The notes beneath the pieces are model-generated. The model did not search any database and had not been told where the DNA came from. It worked only from the letters and a program-made list of their open reading frames with translations. The position numbers were made by a program, and so were the translations under genes. Source: Arthrobacter sp. CAU 1506 (GTDB lineage: Bacteria; Actinomycetota; Actinomycetes; Actinomycetales; Micrococcaceae). From it: a DNA stretch of 60,842 nt. Shown piece by piece: positions 9,246-18,662 of the stretch (the first letter of the stretch is position 1; each line of letters opens with the position of its first letter). The stretch spans positions 1-60,842 of the forward strand of contig NZ_SUKC01000021.1 of assembly GCF_005047635.1 (NCBI RefSeq), given 5' to 3'.

Positions 9246-9774
9246 GCCATCAACCAGCAGGTCTCTGGTACCGTGCCGCGGAAAATCCCCTTGAAGGTGA
9301 TAAGCCGTGCTGTAGTTCAATCCAAGCTCGACGATTTCATCATCAAGAGATCGAAACGTGGCGACAGCAGTGGTGCGTGTGAATGTTTCGAGCTGAACCA
9401 TCAGATGGAGCTGCTGCCTGGAACGGTGGCACGTCGGGCGATTTGCCCCTACTCCCCCAGGCCTGCTGTGGAGCTGGCGAAATCCCAGTCCTTGCGAGCG
9501 CTTGTACCGGCGGCATAATACCGCCGGCACAATAGGCTGAAAACTTTCAGGACGGTACCGCTGCGCCCGTGAGGGATCCGGGCGGAACACGGCCACGGCC
9601 TACGTTGGAAGTTCAGCAAACGCTTACGGATGACTGGAGTAATCCACGGGCCGGAGCAGCAAAGTCCTGCTGCTCCGGCCCCAGTCTTCTTGTGCCGGAG
9701 CAGCAGGATTTGACTTCCGTTTGATGCCGAACAGTTCAACGTGAAGAAAACGGCTTCTGCTGCGCCAGGATAGA
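9246..9774. other. 529-bp gap between convergent genes
   Basis: No gene is supported. The gap lies between the ends of the convergent SDR and MFS genes and contains the strong hairpin at 9648-9681, plus a partial third copy of its arm (CCGGAGCAGCAGGA) near 9694. Confidence 0.55.
9648..9681. terminator. Perfect 14-bp hairpin, likely bidirectional terminator
   Basis: GGGCCGGAGCAGCA at 9648-9661 pairs perfectly with 9668-9681 around the loop AAGTCC. On the plus strand it is followed by the pyrimidine-rich AGTCTTCTTGT. It sits between two convergent genes, as expected for a terminator serving both. Confidence 0.75.
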
Positions 9775-11121
9775 TCAGCTGGTCATGGAAACATTTCCGC
9801 TTTCAGTTGCCTTGCTGCCGGTCGGGAAGGGATAGGTCTTCGGTAGGAACAGCAGGAGGGCTGCTGCGATCAGGAGTGCCCCGGCGAAGAGGAACAGTAC
9901 CGACGTGTAGGTGCCGTTGACGTCAAATGCCGTCCCCAAGACAACCGGTCCCAGACCGGTGCCGATTCCGGCCGCTCCAAAGAGGTAGCCTGTCAGTTGG
10001 CTGTAGGAGTGAAGGCCGAAGTAACGCGAGGCGAGAAAGGCGATGAGGTCTGTCTCGGCGCCTGCGGCGAAACCAATCGTGATCAATGCGAAAATAGGTG
10101 CCGTCCCGGAGGCCAGGAAAACGATGCCGAGACATGCCACAGCGAATACAATCGCGCCAACCTTCGGCGCGTGAAAGCGGTCGTAAAGCAGGCCTGCAAA
10201 AATTCGTCCTGCGATTGATGCCATACCTAAAGCGGCGAGAGAACCCGCCGCTTCCGCGGGACTCCAACCGTTGTCTGTCAGCAATGGCACTGCGTGGATG
10301 GTAGTGCCTACGATAACCATCGTGGCCAGCAGGACCGAGGAAGCCAGCAACCAAAAGGTGCGATTCCGAAGCGCGGAGCGAACCGAAATACCGGTGAGCT
10401 TTTGTGTTGCTTGATCCGCAGCCAAGGGGTGCACAGTTGTTCCTGGGACTTCACCTGGTTTCGGGTCGCGGACCAGGCCGAGGACAGAGGGAAGAGCCAC
10501 GATTAGCAACAGTGCTGCAAGCCCGAAGTAGCCTGCGCGCCAGCCGAAGAGGCCAACAAGATACTGCGCGTATTGGGGAATAACTGCCTGACCAATGGCA
10601 ACCCCGGTTACAGCCAACCCAATGGCCAAGCCGCGGCGGCGGTCGACCCATCGGGCTACCGTCTTGACGTAGGAGACCGGGTTCTGAGGACCCCCGGTCA
10701 CTGCCAACAAGGCGACAAGGAGGACATAGACCCCCAGGACGGCTGGCGTAACCGCCAACGCGGCAAGGTTGAGGGCCATCAAGATTACGCCGACTGGCAC
10801 AACGCGCCGCACCCCCCATTTGTCGATGGCGGAGCCGACCATAGGTTGTACCAGCACGCTCAAGAGGCCGCCGATTGCAACGCCGGCGCTGATCGCACCA
10901 CGGCTCCATCCGAATTCGTCGCTAATCGGTTTCAGAAACACGCCGCTGGTACTCATAAACAAGGGAACTACTGACACCGAGAGAGCTGCCGCTGAACCGG
11001 CTACCACCATCCAGGCCCGGCGGCCGCGTTTCGAAACCGTGGCGTCGGCGTCGAGTCCGGAGGTGTTGGAGGAATTGTTAATATCAGGCATGCCTGCATT
11101 GAGCATTTTTGTTTTTCCCAT
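9775..11121 (-). CDS. MFS transporter (oxalate/formate or aromatic-acid type)
   Basis: A 448-residue major facilitator protein with 12 predicted membrane segments and a soluble N terminus of about 35 residues. The segment between helices 2 and 3 (GSAIDKWGVRRVVPVGV) and the symmetric one later (AGRIFAGLLYDRFHAPKVG) are the MFS loop signatures. FGWSRGAISAG in the first loop is common in the monocarboxylate/oxalate-formate group, so an organic acid is plausible. Start is ATG 11121, though ATG 11106 five codons later is possible. It ends at the shared hairpin 9648-9681. Given its neighbours it may import the aromatic substrate or an acid product; direction and substrate are unproven. Confidence 0.88.
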   Translation of the reverse strand: MGKTKMLNAGMPDINNSSNTSGLDADATVSKRGRRAWMVVAGSAAALSVSVVPLFMSTSGVFLKPISDEFGWSRGAISAGVAIGGLLSVLVQPMVGSAIDKWGVRRVVPVGVILMALNLAALAVTPAVLGVYVLLVALLAVTGGPQNPVSYVKTVARWVDRRRGLAIGLAVTGVAIGQAVIPQYAQYLVGLFGWRAGYFGLAALLLIVALPSVLGLVRDPKPGEVPGTTVHPLAADQATQKLTGISVRSALRNRTFWLLASSVLLATMVIVGTTIHAVPLLTDNGWSPAEAAGSLAALGMASIAGRIFAGLLYDRFHAPKVGAIVFAVACLGIVFLASGTAPIFALITIGFAAGAETDLIAFLASRYFGLHSYSQLTGYLFGAAGIGTGLGPVVLGTAFDVNGTYTSVLFLFAGALLIAAALLLFLPKTYPFPTGSKATESGNVSMTS

Positions 11122-11642
11122 CGATTTTGATGTGGTATTGAACGCAAAGAGCAGATTAGATGCGGTGCACCGGCTTCTTTTGGAGTCCGTGCAGTAAATG
11201 TTTCGATGCGGCTCCCCTTCTTAGTGGTAGCCGCGTGCATCGTAGGGACCTAAATCTGTGGAGATGGACTGGAGCGGTTGTTCCCGCTCTCAGGATGTAA
11301 GCCGCCGACCGTACTACCCTGCTGTTGGGCGGTGGGCATACCAGTTCTAGCTATACAGAGCGGCTGAGGCACTAAGCAGGTACAGCGCCTGGTTTTTGAG
11401 GACTCAAGCCCTTCGGGGCCGCCGGCTTCTATACCCCAGGGACAAGACCAGTCTCTGGGATAGCAGGTGGTCTTCCACGAGAGTTGTTTGTCTTGGCAGT
11501 CGGTTTATTCAGGCCCCGGCGATAGTTTTTCAGGGCTCCGCCCTCTAGCCGATCAGGTACTTGGACATTGCTTCTCCTATCATTAGTCGTCGAACGCTGT
11601 GGCAGTACGTAAGTAAGAGTTGTGCGAGAGGCTGCTCCATGA
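11122..11642. other. 521-bp gap with a ribosome site and a 7-codon reading frame
   Basis: No full gene is seen. Downstream of the alcohol dehydrogenase, on the minus strand, AGGAGA is followed at the right distance by ATG 11571 and a frame that reads MSKYLIG and stops. That looks like the first codons of a lost gene, or a short leader peptide. The rest of the gap should hold the MFS promoter. Confidence 0.4.
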
Positions 11643-12740
11643 TCAGGCATGTGTGAGTACGACGCCGGTGATCAGCGACCGATCGGCGGCCGCCTGCATC
11701 GCTTCGTCGGCTTGATCGAGAGTGAAAGTAGTGCTGAGCATGGCGGCAACGTCCAACTTGCCCCGTTCGATCAACCGAGCAATGCGCGGCAGATCGCGGT
11801 TGAGGAAGCCTCCACCGCTTTGGGATCCGCGTACCTGTTTGCCAAAAAGTGAAAGCGGGACACTTGGGAGACTGACGGTGGATGATTGCAAGGGAGCGAC
11901 CATGCTGGTAGCGACTATGATGCCGCCGTTGCGAGTCAGGCTGAATGCATCCTCGACGCTTCCTTGCGCTCCCGTGGCTTCTAGTGCGACGTCGACGCCG
12001 CGCCCCATGGTCTTGGCCAAAACGAGAGCTGCCGTGTCATCGTTCCGAGGATCGATGACAGTGGTGGCACCGAGCGTGCCGGCGAGTTCGCGTCGGGCCG
12101 GCAACGGCTCGACGGCAATGATGTTTGCCGCGCCGGCCATACGTGCCGCCTGAATCATCCACAAGCCGAGGTGGCCGCAACCAAGAACCAGCACGTCGTC
12201 TCCGGGCTTGACCTGTCCCACTTCGATGACTGCTCCCACACCCGAGATCGCCCCGCATCCCAGAAGGGCTAAATGTTCGGGTTCCAAGTCGCTGGAAACG
12301 ACGGCAAAGTTTCGTTCGTAGTACGTCATGTATTCACTGAACGTCCCAACCCCGCCAACCCCGACGAGAGGAAGCCCGTGGGAGGTCGTTCCCACGTGTG
12401 GGGGATTGAATGTGTCCTGCCAAAGTTTCTCGCACTGGGACGGAGTCCCCTGCCGGCAGCTGTAACAACTGCCGCATTCCATGCTGCCAGCGATAACCAC
12501 ACGATCCCCAACCTGGGCTTTGACGGTGTTGTGGCCCACTGCCTCCACGACCCCGGTTGCGCTGTGACCGGGAACGACCGCAATCGGCGCAGCCCGATCC
12601 CCCGCGAGCGTCAATTTGTCTGTGCTGCACACAGCCGAGGCATCGAGACGGACAATTACCTGTCCCTCGCCAGGATCGCTGAGGGTTATGTCCTCGACCA
12701 CTAGCGGTTGCTGGGGTTCGAGGGAAAGAGCTGCGCGCAT
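11643..12740 (-). CDS. Zinc-dependent alcohol dehydrogenase, copy 1
   Basis: A 365-residue medium-chain dehydrogenase. The structural zinc cysteines are in CGSCYSCRQGTPSQC (about residues 90-104). Catalytic zinc ligands remain as Cys in CSTD, His in GHS and Cys in LLGCG, but the usual Glu of the GHE motif is Ser. The NAD site is VLGCGHLGLW. ATG 12740 was chosen because GGAAG lies just upstream and the Met-Arg-Ala-Ala-Leu start matches the family; an earlier in-frame start adds 35 unrelated residues. The GCGxxxG core resembles class III/NDMA-dependent enzymes. It is divergent from the monooxygenase at 12919. Paralogues lie at 28140 and 33036. The likely substrate is an alcohol or aldehyde intermediate. 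Confidence 0.9.
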   Translation of the reverse strand: MRAALSLEPQQPLVVEDITLSDPGEGQVIVRLDASAVCSTDKLTLAGDRAAPIAVVPGHSATGVVEAVGHNTVKAQVGDRVVIAGSMECGSCYSCRQGTPSQCEKLWQDTFNPPHVGTTSHGLPLVGVGGVGTFSEYMTYYERNFAVVSSDLEPEHLALLGCGAISGVGAVIEVGQVKPGDDVLVLGCGHLGLWMIQAARMAGAANIIAVEPLPARRELAGTLGATTVIDPRNDDTAALVLAKTMGRGVDVALEATGAQGSVEDAFSLTRNGGIIVATSMVAPLQSSTVSLPSVPLSLFGKQVRGSQSGGGFLNRDLPRIARLIERGKLDVAAMLSTTFTLDQADEAMQAAADRSLITGVVLTHA

Positions 12741-12918
12741 TCGAACTTCCTTATCTATCTGCTGGTAGGGAGTGGGCTGAGACCAATGATTGCCTGTCAC
12801 GGGAGAAGGCAGAACACCTATTCGATCAATCACGTATGCAAACACGTAGGTCTACGCTAGGGATCCCTCCGAGTGCCGCGGAACAGTAGTGGTCGATGAC
12901 GACCCTGAAGGAGTTTCG

Positions 12919-14160
12919 ATGACCACCCCTGTCGACACGAAGGACGACACCGTCCCGGCCAGCCTCACCCTAGAGGAGGCTTTGAACAGCGCACGGACCC
13001 TGGGACAACTTGTCCGGGATGAGGCCGCTGCCACTGAAGCGCGGAGCTATCACTCCGAGGAACTGCACCGCGGGTTCCTGGCTGCTGGGTTTTACCACCT
13101 ACTGAGACCTAAGACTTTTGGTGGATACGAATTTACGCTCGCGGAGTTCCTACTGGTCATGCGTGAGATTGCGCGAGCCGATATGGCGACGGGCTGGTGT
13201 CTTACCCTGGCCTCAGGACATAACCTCCAGGTCGCCTCGCTGTGGCCGGAGCATGCGCAGCGGGAGATTTTCTCCGGCCCCTACTTTGCCGCTCCAATGA
13301 CGAGCGCGCCCGCAGGAACTCTCACCCGGGTGGAAGGCGGGTTCATCGTCAACGGCAAGCACAGCTACGCTTCCGGGGTCCCGTACTCCACCCACTTCTC
13401 GGGACACGCCTTCCATGATGACCGCCCGGGCGTCGTGTCCACGTTTATTGCCCCGCGGGAAAGCTACACCGTCCTTGACGACTGGGGGCACACCCTTGGG
13501 TTAAAGGGGAGCGGCTCCCACTCCGTGCTCTTCAGCGACGCCTTTATACCGGGACACTACGTTCTGGAAGGAGTGAACCAGACCGCATTGGACATATCCA
13601 CCGGAACACCGGGTCTGGCGCTGCACGGCAATCCGATGTTCGGGGCTAGTGAGATCGGTTTCTTTGGGGCCGAGTTGGCCAACCTCGCGGTCGGAGGAGC
13701 GCTGGGAGCCTTGGACGAATACGCAGCACTGATGCCCCATAAGAAGACCACTCGGCCTCCTTTCCCTAACCGGACCGAAGATCTTTTCTTCCAGCACCGC
13801 TTCGGTGTAGCCACGGCAAAGCTTGAATCAGCGCAGGCTACGTTGGACCACGCGGCAGCACTGTTCCAGCAGTTCGTCGAGCGGACTGCCGAAGGCGGAG
13901 ACGCCATCACTCCGAAGGAAGATTTCCTCGTCCACCTTGTAGCCTCACAGGCCGGGGAGATCGCCTGGGGCGCAGTACAGGAGATCCTCTTCAAGAGTGC
14001 AGGCTCCAGCGCCGTTGTTAACGGTTCGCGGCTCGAACGGATATTTCGTGACCTCAGCCAATGGTGGTCCCACCTCAACACAGTGATGGCAGACCCCGCT
14101 GCCACCGCGTACACGCGCGCACATTTCAACGTCGGCGAGTTCGCGAAGGACCCGCTATGA
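12919..14160 (+). CDS. Acyl-CoA-dehydrogenase-fold flavin monooxygenase (group D), copy 1
   Basis: A 413-residue protein with the acyl-CoA dehydrogenase fold used by two-component FMNH2 monooxygenases such as HsaA, DszC and SadA/SadB. Landmarks are YHSEELHRGFLAAGFYHLLRP near residue 40, GGYEFTLAEFLLVMREIARAD near 70, GWCLTLASGHN near 95 and the C-terminal GSSAVVNGSRLERIFRDLSQ. It lacks any CoA-metabolism neighbour, which favours hydroxylation over acyl-CoA oxidation. ATG 12919 follows AAGGAG; an earlier start has none. Its stop overlaps the purU start as ATGA, so C1 processing and ring hydroxylation are coupled here. It would need reduced flavin from a partner such as 7694-8233. A second copy lies at 41215-42465 and a ruined one at 26378-26858. 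Confidence 0.85.
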   Translation: MTTPVDTKDDTVPASLTLEEALNSARTLGQLVRDEAAATEARSYHSEELHRGFLAAGFYHLLRPKTFGGYEFTLAEFLLVMREIARADMATGWCLTLASGHNLQVASLWPEHAQREIFSGPYFAAPMTSAPAGTLTRVEGGFIVNGKHSYASGVPYSTHFSGHAFHDDRPGVVSTFIAPRESYTVLDDWGHTLGLKGSGSHSVLFSDAFIPGHYVLEGVNQTALDISTGTPGLALHGNPMFGASEIGFFGAELANLAVGGALGALDEYAALMPHKKTTRPPFPNRTEDLFFQHRFGVATAKLESAQATLDHAAALFQQFVERTAEGGDAITPKEDFLVHLVASQAGEIAWGAVQEILFKSAGSSAVVNGSRLERIFRDLSQWWSHLNTVMADPAATAYTRAHFNVGEFAKDPL

Positions 14161-15065
14161 CCAACACCGCTGCCACCTTGTCCCTTCCCATGCCCACTAA
14201 CCAAGATCGCGCACACAACTCCAACATCGCACGCCTCCTAGTCCAGGGCGTGGACCAGCCCGGGATCGTCTCGACCGTCTCGTCGGCGCTGACCGAAAGC
14301 GGGGCCAACGTCATCGCTCTGGACCAGTTCTCGACCGACGCGCAAGGCGGCGCATTCTTCCAGCGAACTGAATTCCACATTGAAGATCTTCCCGCCGCCC
14401 TGCCCGCGTTGGAGCGTAGCCTGGGTGCGGCCTTGAAAAACTTTGACCTCACTTGGCACCTGGCACCTGCTGCGAGTCGGAAGCGTGTGGCGATCTTCGT
14501 GTCGAAAACGGATCACTGCCTGCTGGACTTGTTGTGGCGGCACAAGCGCGGTGAGATTGCGATGGACATCGTCATGGTGGTCTCCAACCATGCCGACCTT
14601 GCCGAATCCGTCCGGCCATTCGGTATCCCGTACTTCCATGTACCTGTATCCGGGGACAAGAAAGAGGCCGAACACCGCCACCTCGAACTGCTCAACGGCA
14701 ATGTCGACCTGATCGTCCTTGCCCGCTACATGCAAGTCATCTCCGAGAACTTTCTCGACGAGGTCGGGACCCCCGTCATCAACATTCACCATTCCTTCCT
14801 CCCTGCATTCATTGGCGCTGGTCCCTACCAGAAAGCCAAAGACAGGGGGGTGAAGCTGATTGGGGCAACTGCCCACTACGTGACAAAAGATCTCGACGAG
14901 GGGCCCATCATCGAACAGGACGTCATCCGTGTCTCCCATGATGGGACAACGCGACAGCTAATGAGATCCGGGGCAGACGTCGAACGTGCAGTCCTCTCCC
15001 GAGCTGTGTCTTGGCATTGCGAAGATCGGGTCATGTTGCACGGCAACACCACGGTCGTGTTCTAA
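14157..15065 (+). CDS. purU: Formyltetrahydrofolate deformylase, copy 1
   Basis: A 302-residue PurU. The enzyme hydrolyses 10-formyltetrahydrofolate to formate and free tetrahydrofolate. An N-terminal ACT domain is seen (LLVQGVDQPGIVSTVSSAL, residues 20-95), followed by a formyltransferase-like domain with the catalytic Asn/His region [11 protein letters not shown] and the later Asp in [14 protein letters not shown] 14157 overlaps the monooxygenase stop as ATGA, and folD starts 2 bp after its stop. In this setting it probably regenerates tetrahydrofolate for the demethylases rather than serving purine balance. It is very similar to the copy at 35683-36606. Confidence 0.95.
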   Translation: MTNTAATLSLPMPTNQDRAHNSNIARLLVQGVDQPGIVSTVSSALTESGANVIALDQFSTDAQGGAFFQRTEFHIEDLPAALPALERSLGAALKNFDLTWHLAPAASRKRVAIFVSKTDHCLLDLLWRHKRGEIAMDIVMVVSNHADLAESVRPFGIPYFHVPVSGDKKEAEHRHLELLNGNVDLIVLARYMQVISENFLDEVGTPVINIHHSFLPAFIGAGPYQKAKDRGVKLIGATAHYVTKDLDEGPIIEQDVIRVSHDGTTRQLMRSGADVERAVLSRAVSWHCEDRVMLHGNTTVVF

Positions 15066-15066
15066 G

Positions 15067-15963
15067 GTGGGAGCCCGCATCCTCGACGGCCGGCAGGTCG
15101 CACAGTCACGACGAGACCGGCTGGAAAAGGACATCGCTAATTACAAATCAATGACCGGAACTGTGCCCGGCTTGGCTACGGTTCTAGTTGGCGACGATCC
15201 GGCAAGCGAAGTTTACGTCGGCAACAAACGAAAGGCTTCCACCCAAGCCGGTATTCGTGACTTCCATCGCCGCCTTCCCGCTGGAGCGTCACAGGCTGAG
15301 GTCAAGGCAGTCCTCGCTGACCTAGCAGCAGAGAGCGATGTCTCCGGCATTCTTTTGCAACTTCCGCTGCCGGCCGGCCTGGACCCGACGCCGCTGCTTG
15401 AAGTTATTCCCGCAGAGAAGGACGTCGATGGACTGACCGCAGCGTCAGTTGCACTGCTCACTCAGGGGCTGCCCGGTTTGCGTCCCTGCACGCCCAGCGG
15501 GGTCATCGCCTTGCTGGACGCAACGGGTGTAGAGATGGAAGGGAAACAGGCAGTTGTAGTGGGACGAAGCGAACTCGTAGGCCGGCCCTTGGCCCAGCTA
15601 CTGCTGCAACGCCACGCCACCGTGACCATCGCCCACTCCCGCACCACAGACCTGCCGGGCATAACCTGCGGAGCCGACATCCTTGTGGTCGCTGCCGGCG
15701 TGCCCGGACTCATAGGCGCTGAACATGTTAAGAAGGACGCAATCGTCATCGACGTAGGGATTCACCGCACCCGCGGTGGTTTGGTTGGAGACGTGAAATT
15801 CGACGAGGTGGAAGAGATCGCGTCTTGGATCACACCTGTGCCCGGCGGTGTCGGGCCTATGACCATAACCATGTTGCTGGAGAACACCTTCACAGCCCAT
15901 AAGATGCAAAAGGAAGCAACAGTGGGGATCGCCGCGTCCCCAATGGTGTCACACCACGAGTAG
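15067..15963 (+). CDS. folD: Bifunctional methylenetetrahydrofolate dehydrogenase/cyclohydrolase
   Basis: A 298-residue FolD, which converts 5,10-methylene- to 10-formyltetrahydrofolate by way of methenyl-tetrahydrofolate. Landmarks are the catalytic Tyr/Lys in EVYVGNKRKAS near residue 50, LLQLPLP near 98, KDVDG near 120, the NADP site VVVGRSELVGRPLA near 165 and the end motif PVPGGVGPMTITMLLENT. The start is GTG 15067, 1 bp after the purU stop; earlier in-frame starts lie deep within purU. With purU it completes the path from methylene-tetrahydrofolate to formate. MetF, needed for the methyl-tetrahydrofolate made by LigM-type enzymes, is not in the window and may be elsewhere. Confidence 0.95.
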   Translation: MGARILDGRQVAQSRRDRLEKDIANYKSMTGTVPGLATVLVGDDPASEVYVGNKRKASTQAGIRDFHRRLPAGASQAEVKAVLADLAAESDVSGILLQLPLPAGLDPTPLLEVIPAEKDVDGLTAASVALLTQGLPGLRPCTPSGVIALLDATGVEMEGKQAVVVGRSELVGRPLAQLLLQRHATVTIAHSRTTDLPGITCGADILVVAAGVPGLIGAEHVKKDAIVIDVGIHRTRGGLVGDVKFDEVEEIASWITPVPGGVGPMTITMLLENTFTAHKMQKEATVGIAASPMVSHHE

Positions 15964-15972
15964 GAACAGTCT

Positions 15973-18330
15973 ATGGAGTCAACGCCGTTTAACGGCCTCC
16001 CGGCCGAACTCACGCCGTTCGTAGGTAGGCGAGCCGAGACGGAAAACCTGCGGTCCCTCCTGTCAGAACAACGTTACATCCTCATCGTGGGCATGAGTGG
16101 TGTTGGGAAAACCAGGCTCTCACTCCACCTCGCCGGTATGGTGCAGCGGGCTTTCCACAACAACGTCTATTACGTCCAGGCAGGTACGTTGACCACTCAG
16201 GCGGACCTGATTGCGGAAATCGCCTCGGTCATCGGAGCACCTCCGACCAACTCAGTGGAAGGGATCGCGCTCAAGCTCAAGCAGCGCCCCGCGCTCGTCA
16301 TCATCGACGGCGCGGACGCGCCGGACCTCGGTCTGGCCCAGCTGGCCTCTGAACTCCTTCGACTATGCCATGAACTGAAAATCGTCGTAACTGCACGGGG
16401 AAGGACACACCTGGCGGGCGAACGAGTCTTCACCCTCGGAGCGTTGCCGGTCCCCACTCCCGATTTTGTGGAGGGCCAAGGCGTCGACCGCGCACTGGCC
16501 CTCGACTCTGTCGAGCTTCTCGTGGAAAGCATTCGACAGTCCGTACCCGCCTTTGAAGCCACTCGCCGGAACGCAGAGGATCTGTTCACCATATGCCGCC
16601 TCACTGCTGGGATACCGAGCTACCTCGAAGCTGCAGCACGAGCCCACGGTGTGCTGGGTGCGCGGGGTCTCGCTCGAACCCTGAGCGAACAGTCACTGAC
16701 CCTGGATGAGTTCACTTCCCCCCTACTACGCAAGGATGTGATGCGGCAAGCCTTTGAACAGGGACTCAAGCGGGTTGAGGCAGTGGACAGGTCCCTCTAC
16801 CTCAAGCTCGCCCTCTTCCATTCGCCATTTGACATCCAGTTTGCAGCTGAAGTCTTCGCAGAGGGGGACGTGGGGGCCACCGCCCCGTCTATGGCCCGAC
16901 TCGTGGACCAATCGCTCCTCACCGCGCAAATGGTCGATGGGGAACCGCTATTCAGCATGGCAGCCCCATATCGTCACCTCGCGTTGCAACAACTGCGATC
17001 CACCGACGGCGCAGATGCGGCAGGTCGCCTGCTCCGGGAAAAGCTGATCAGTCATCTGCACAGTGCCGGTGAGGAGTGGTTCTCGGAAAGCCAACTTCCA
17101 TCGGTCCAGTTCTTAAACCGTTACACGGCAGAAGTCACTGAGCTGCTAGATGAACTTTCGCGCACGCCTCGCGACGCTCATCTGGCCTTAAATCTAATTT
17201 GCGGCCTGCGGTACTACTGGCAAATTCGTCCTGTCGTCCCGTGGCCGCGTGCACGGGACTGGATTAACGCAGCACTCAAGTCCACCCACATCCCCGATAC
17301 CGCCCGGCTAAGAGCACTCCAGATGGACGCATATATAGCCTTCTACGAGAACGATCTTGAGGAGGCCGGAGCGCAATTACGTCTGGCAGCAGCATTGGCG
17401 GCTGATCTACATCCAGAGGCGAAAGACCTTGTCTTCGGAATCTTTATCGACGGACTCCTTCAGTTCGGCCGGGGAGAGCTGGCGGCTGCCGAGCGTTCGT
17501 TTCGTCAAGTGGCCAACGTTGCCATGGCCGGCCAGCGAATGTCGGACCAAGTAGGCGAGCGGTATTGGTTCTTGGCTATGACCCTGCTGGCCAAGGGAGA
17601 TCTATCGGGGGCGGAACAGCAGGTACAGGAGGGCCTGCGGTTCTGCGAAACTCATGGCGACGTCTGGGGACGCGCCTACACAATGTGGCTCCTTGCACTG
17701 TTGCTGCTGCGTCGCGGAGAAGAAGAAAAAGCATCCAGAGTCCTCAACCAGGCAACCGAAGTCCTGTTGGCCTATCAGGACAGAACGGGACTAACTCTTG
17801 CAGCCCAACTCATGGCAACGATCGCTTTGGGCCGCGGCGACCACGACTTTGCCGCTCGCATCACCAGCACCCTCCCCGATGGGGGCAAGCGTCCGCCGAT
17901 GCTTATAGGCGAGATCGACATGCGACGTCTGGAAGAAATCAAAGCAGCCGTGGGCTCGGCTCCCTTCAAGCACCAGCACCTAGCCACTCACGCGTTCTCA
18001 GTCCCCGAAGCGATCAGCCATGTGCTTTTGCAAAAGGATTTGCAAGAGGACTCCAGCCAGCGTCCCAAACTTGCTCTTGACCCAGCGGGCCAGCTGAGCG
18101 CCAGGGAATGGGAGATCGGGAAACTAGTCGCGGAGGGACTCGGAAATCCCGCCATCGCGACCCGGCTCGTCATCTCTCGTCGAACGGTCGAAGGACATGT
18201 CCAGCGGATCCTAGGAAAGCTTGGCTTTAAGTCCCGCAGCCAGATCGCAGTGTGGGTCTCGGAACGACGGAGGACAGAGCCGGCAGCGGTGCAAGGTCCA
18301 CACTTACCCAAGAAGATCGGTGGCGGATAA
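15973..18330 (+). CDS. Large ATP-binding LuxR-family regulator
   Basis: A 785-residue regulator. Near residues 38-50 it has a P-loop (GMSGVGKTRLS) within an NB-ARC/AAA-like domain with a downstream LVIIDGAD Walker B. The middle (about 380-640) is rich in helical repeats of TPR type. The C terminus (about 705-765) is a LuxR/NarL helix-turn-helix (LSAREWEIGKLVAEGLGNP, then RRTVEGHVQRILGKLG). It resembles the STAND/LAL group, where ligand and ATP binding drive oligomerisation. It starts 9 bp after folD, so it is probably in the monooxygenase-purU-folD operon and may regulate it. An inducer cannot be inferred. Confidence 0.85.
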   Translation: MESTPFNGLPAELTPFVGRRAETENLRSLLSEQRYILIVGMSGVGKTRLSLHLAGMVQRAFHNNVYYVQAGTLTTQADLIAEIASVIGAPPTNSVEGIALKLKQRPALVIIDGADAPDLGLAQLASELLRLCHELKIVVTARGRTHLAGERVFTLGALPVPTPDFVEGQGVDRALALDSVELLVESIRQSVPAFEATRRNAEDLFTICRLTAGIPSYLEAAARAHGVLGARGLARTLSEQSLTLDEFTSPLLRKDVMRQAFEQGLKRVEAVDRSLYLKLALFHSPFDIQFAAEVFAEGDVGATAPSMARLVDQSLLTAQMVDGEPLFSMAAPYRHLALQQLRSTDGADAAGRLLREKLISHLHSAGEEWFSESQLPSVQFLNRYTAEVTELLDELSRTPRDAHLALNLICGLRYYWQIRPVVPWPRARDWINAALKSTHIPDTARLRALQMDAYIAFYENDLEEAGAQLRLAAALAADLHPEAKDLVFGIFIDGLLQFGRGELAAAERSFRQVANVAMAGQRMSDQVGERYWFLAMTLLAKGDLSGAEQQVQEGLRFCETHGDVWGRAYTMWLLALLLLRRGEEEKASRVLNQATEVLLAYQDRTGLTLAAQLMATIALGRGDHDFAARITSTLPDGGKRPPMLIGEIDMRRLEEIKAAVGSAPFKHQHLATHAFSVPEAISHVLLQKDLQEDSSQRPKLALDPAGQLSAREWEIGKLVAEGLGNPAIATRLVISRRTVEGHVQRILGKLGFKSRSQIAVWVSERRRTEPAAVQGPHLPKKIGGG

Positions 18331-18662
18331 GCGGGCGGTGCTGCGGAAAGCAATCCTAGCCACGCCGAGGCTCAATCCCAAGTAGGGTCACCGCACAGAC
18401 TGAAGGTTTGTTCGGTGTCTTTATGAAAGGCATGGCTGAACATGTGAAGGGTGTGCCGGTTGACCTCAGAAGAGTGGTGGGCAATAAGCGCATGGTGCAT
18501 CGCGGTGCTGGGGCAGCGCGGTGCACTCGTTTGTTTCCGTGCGGACAAGCAACCGCCGTACGGATATGGCTGGCGTCTGTGGCCCCTCTGTTGACGATGT
18601 GGACAGGCCTTTCACGCCTAATGAGGAGCGCATCTGCAACACCTACGCGAGCGTCAGTGCTG
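18331..18662. other. 332-bp gap between convergent genes
   Basis: No gene or strong hairpin is seen. It lies between the ends of the LuxR-type regulator and the minus-strand sulfatase. Confidence 0.5.
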
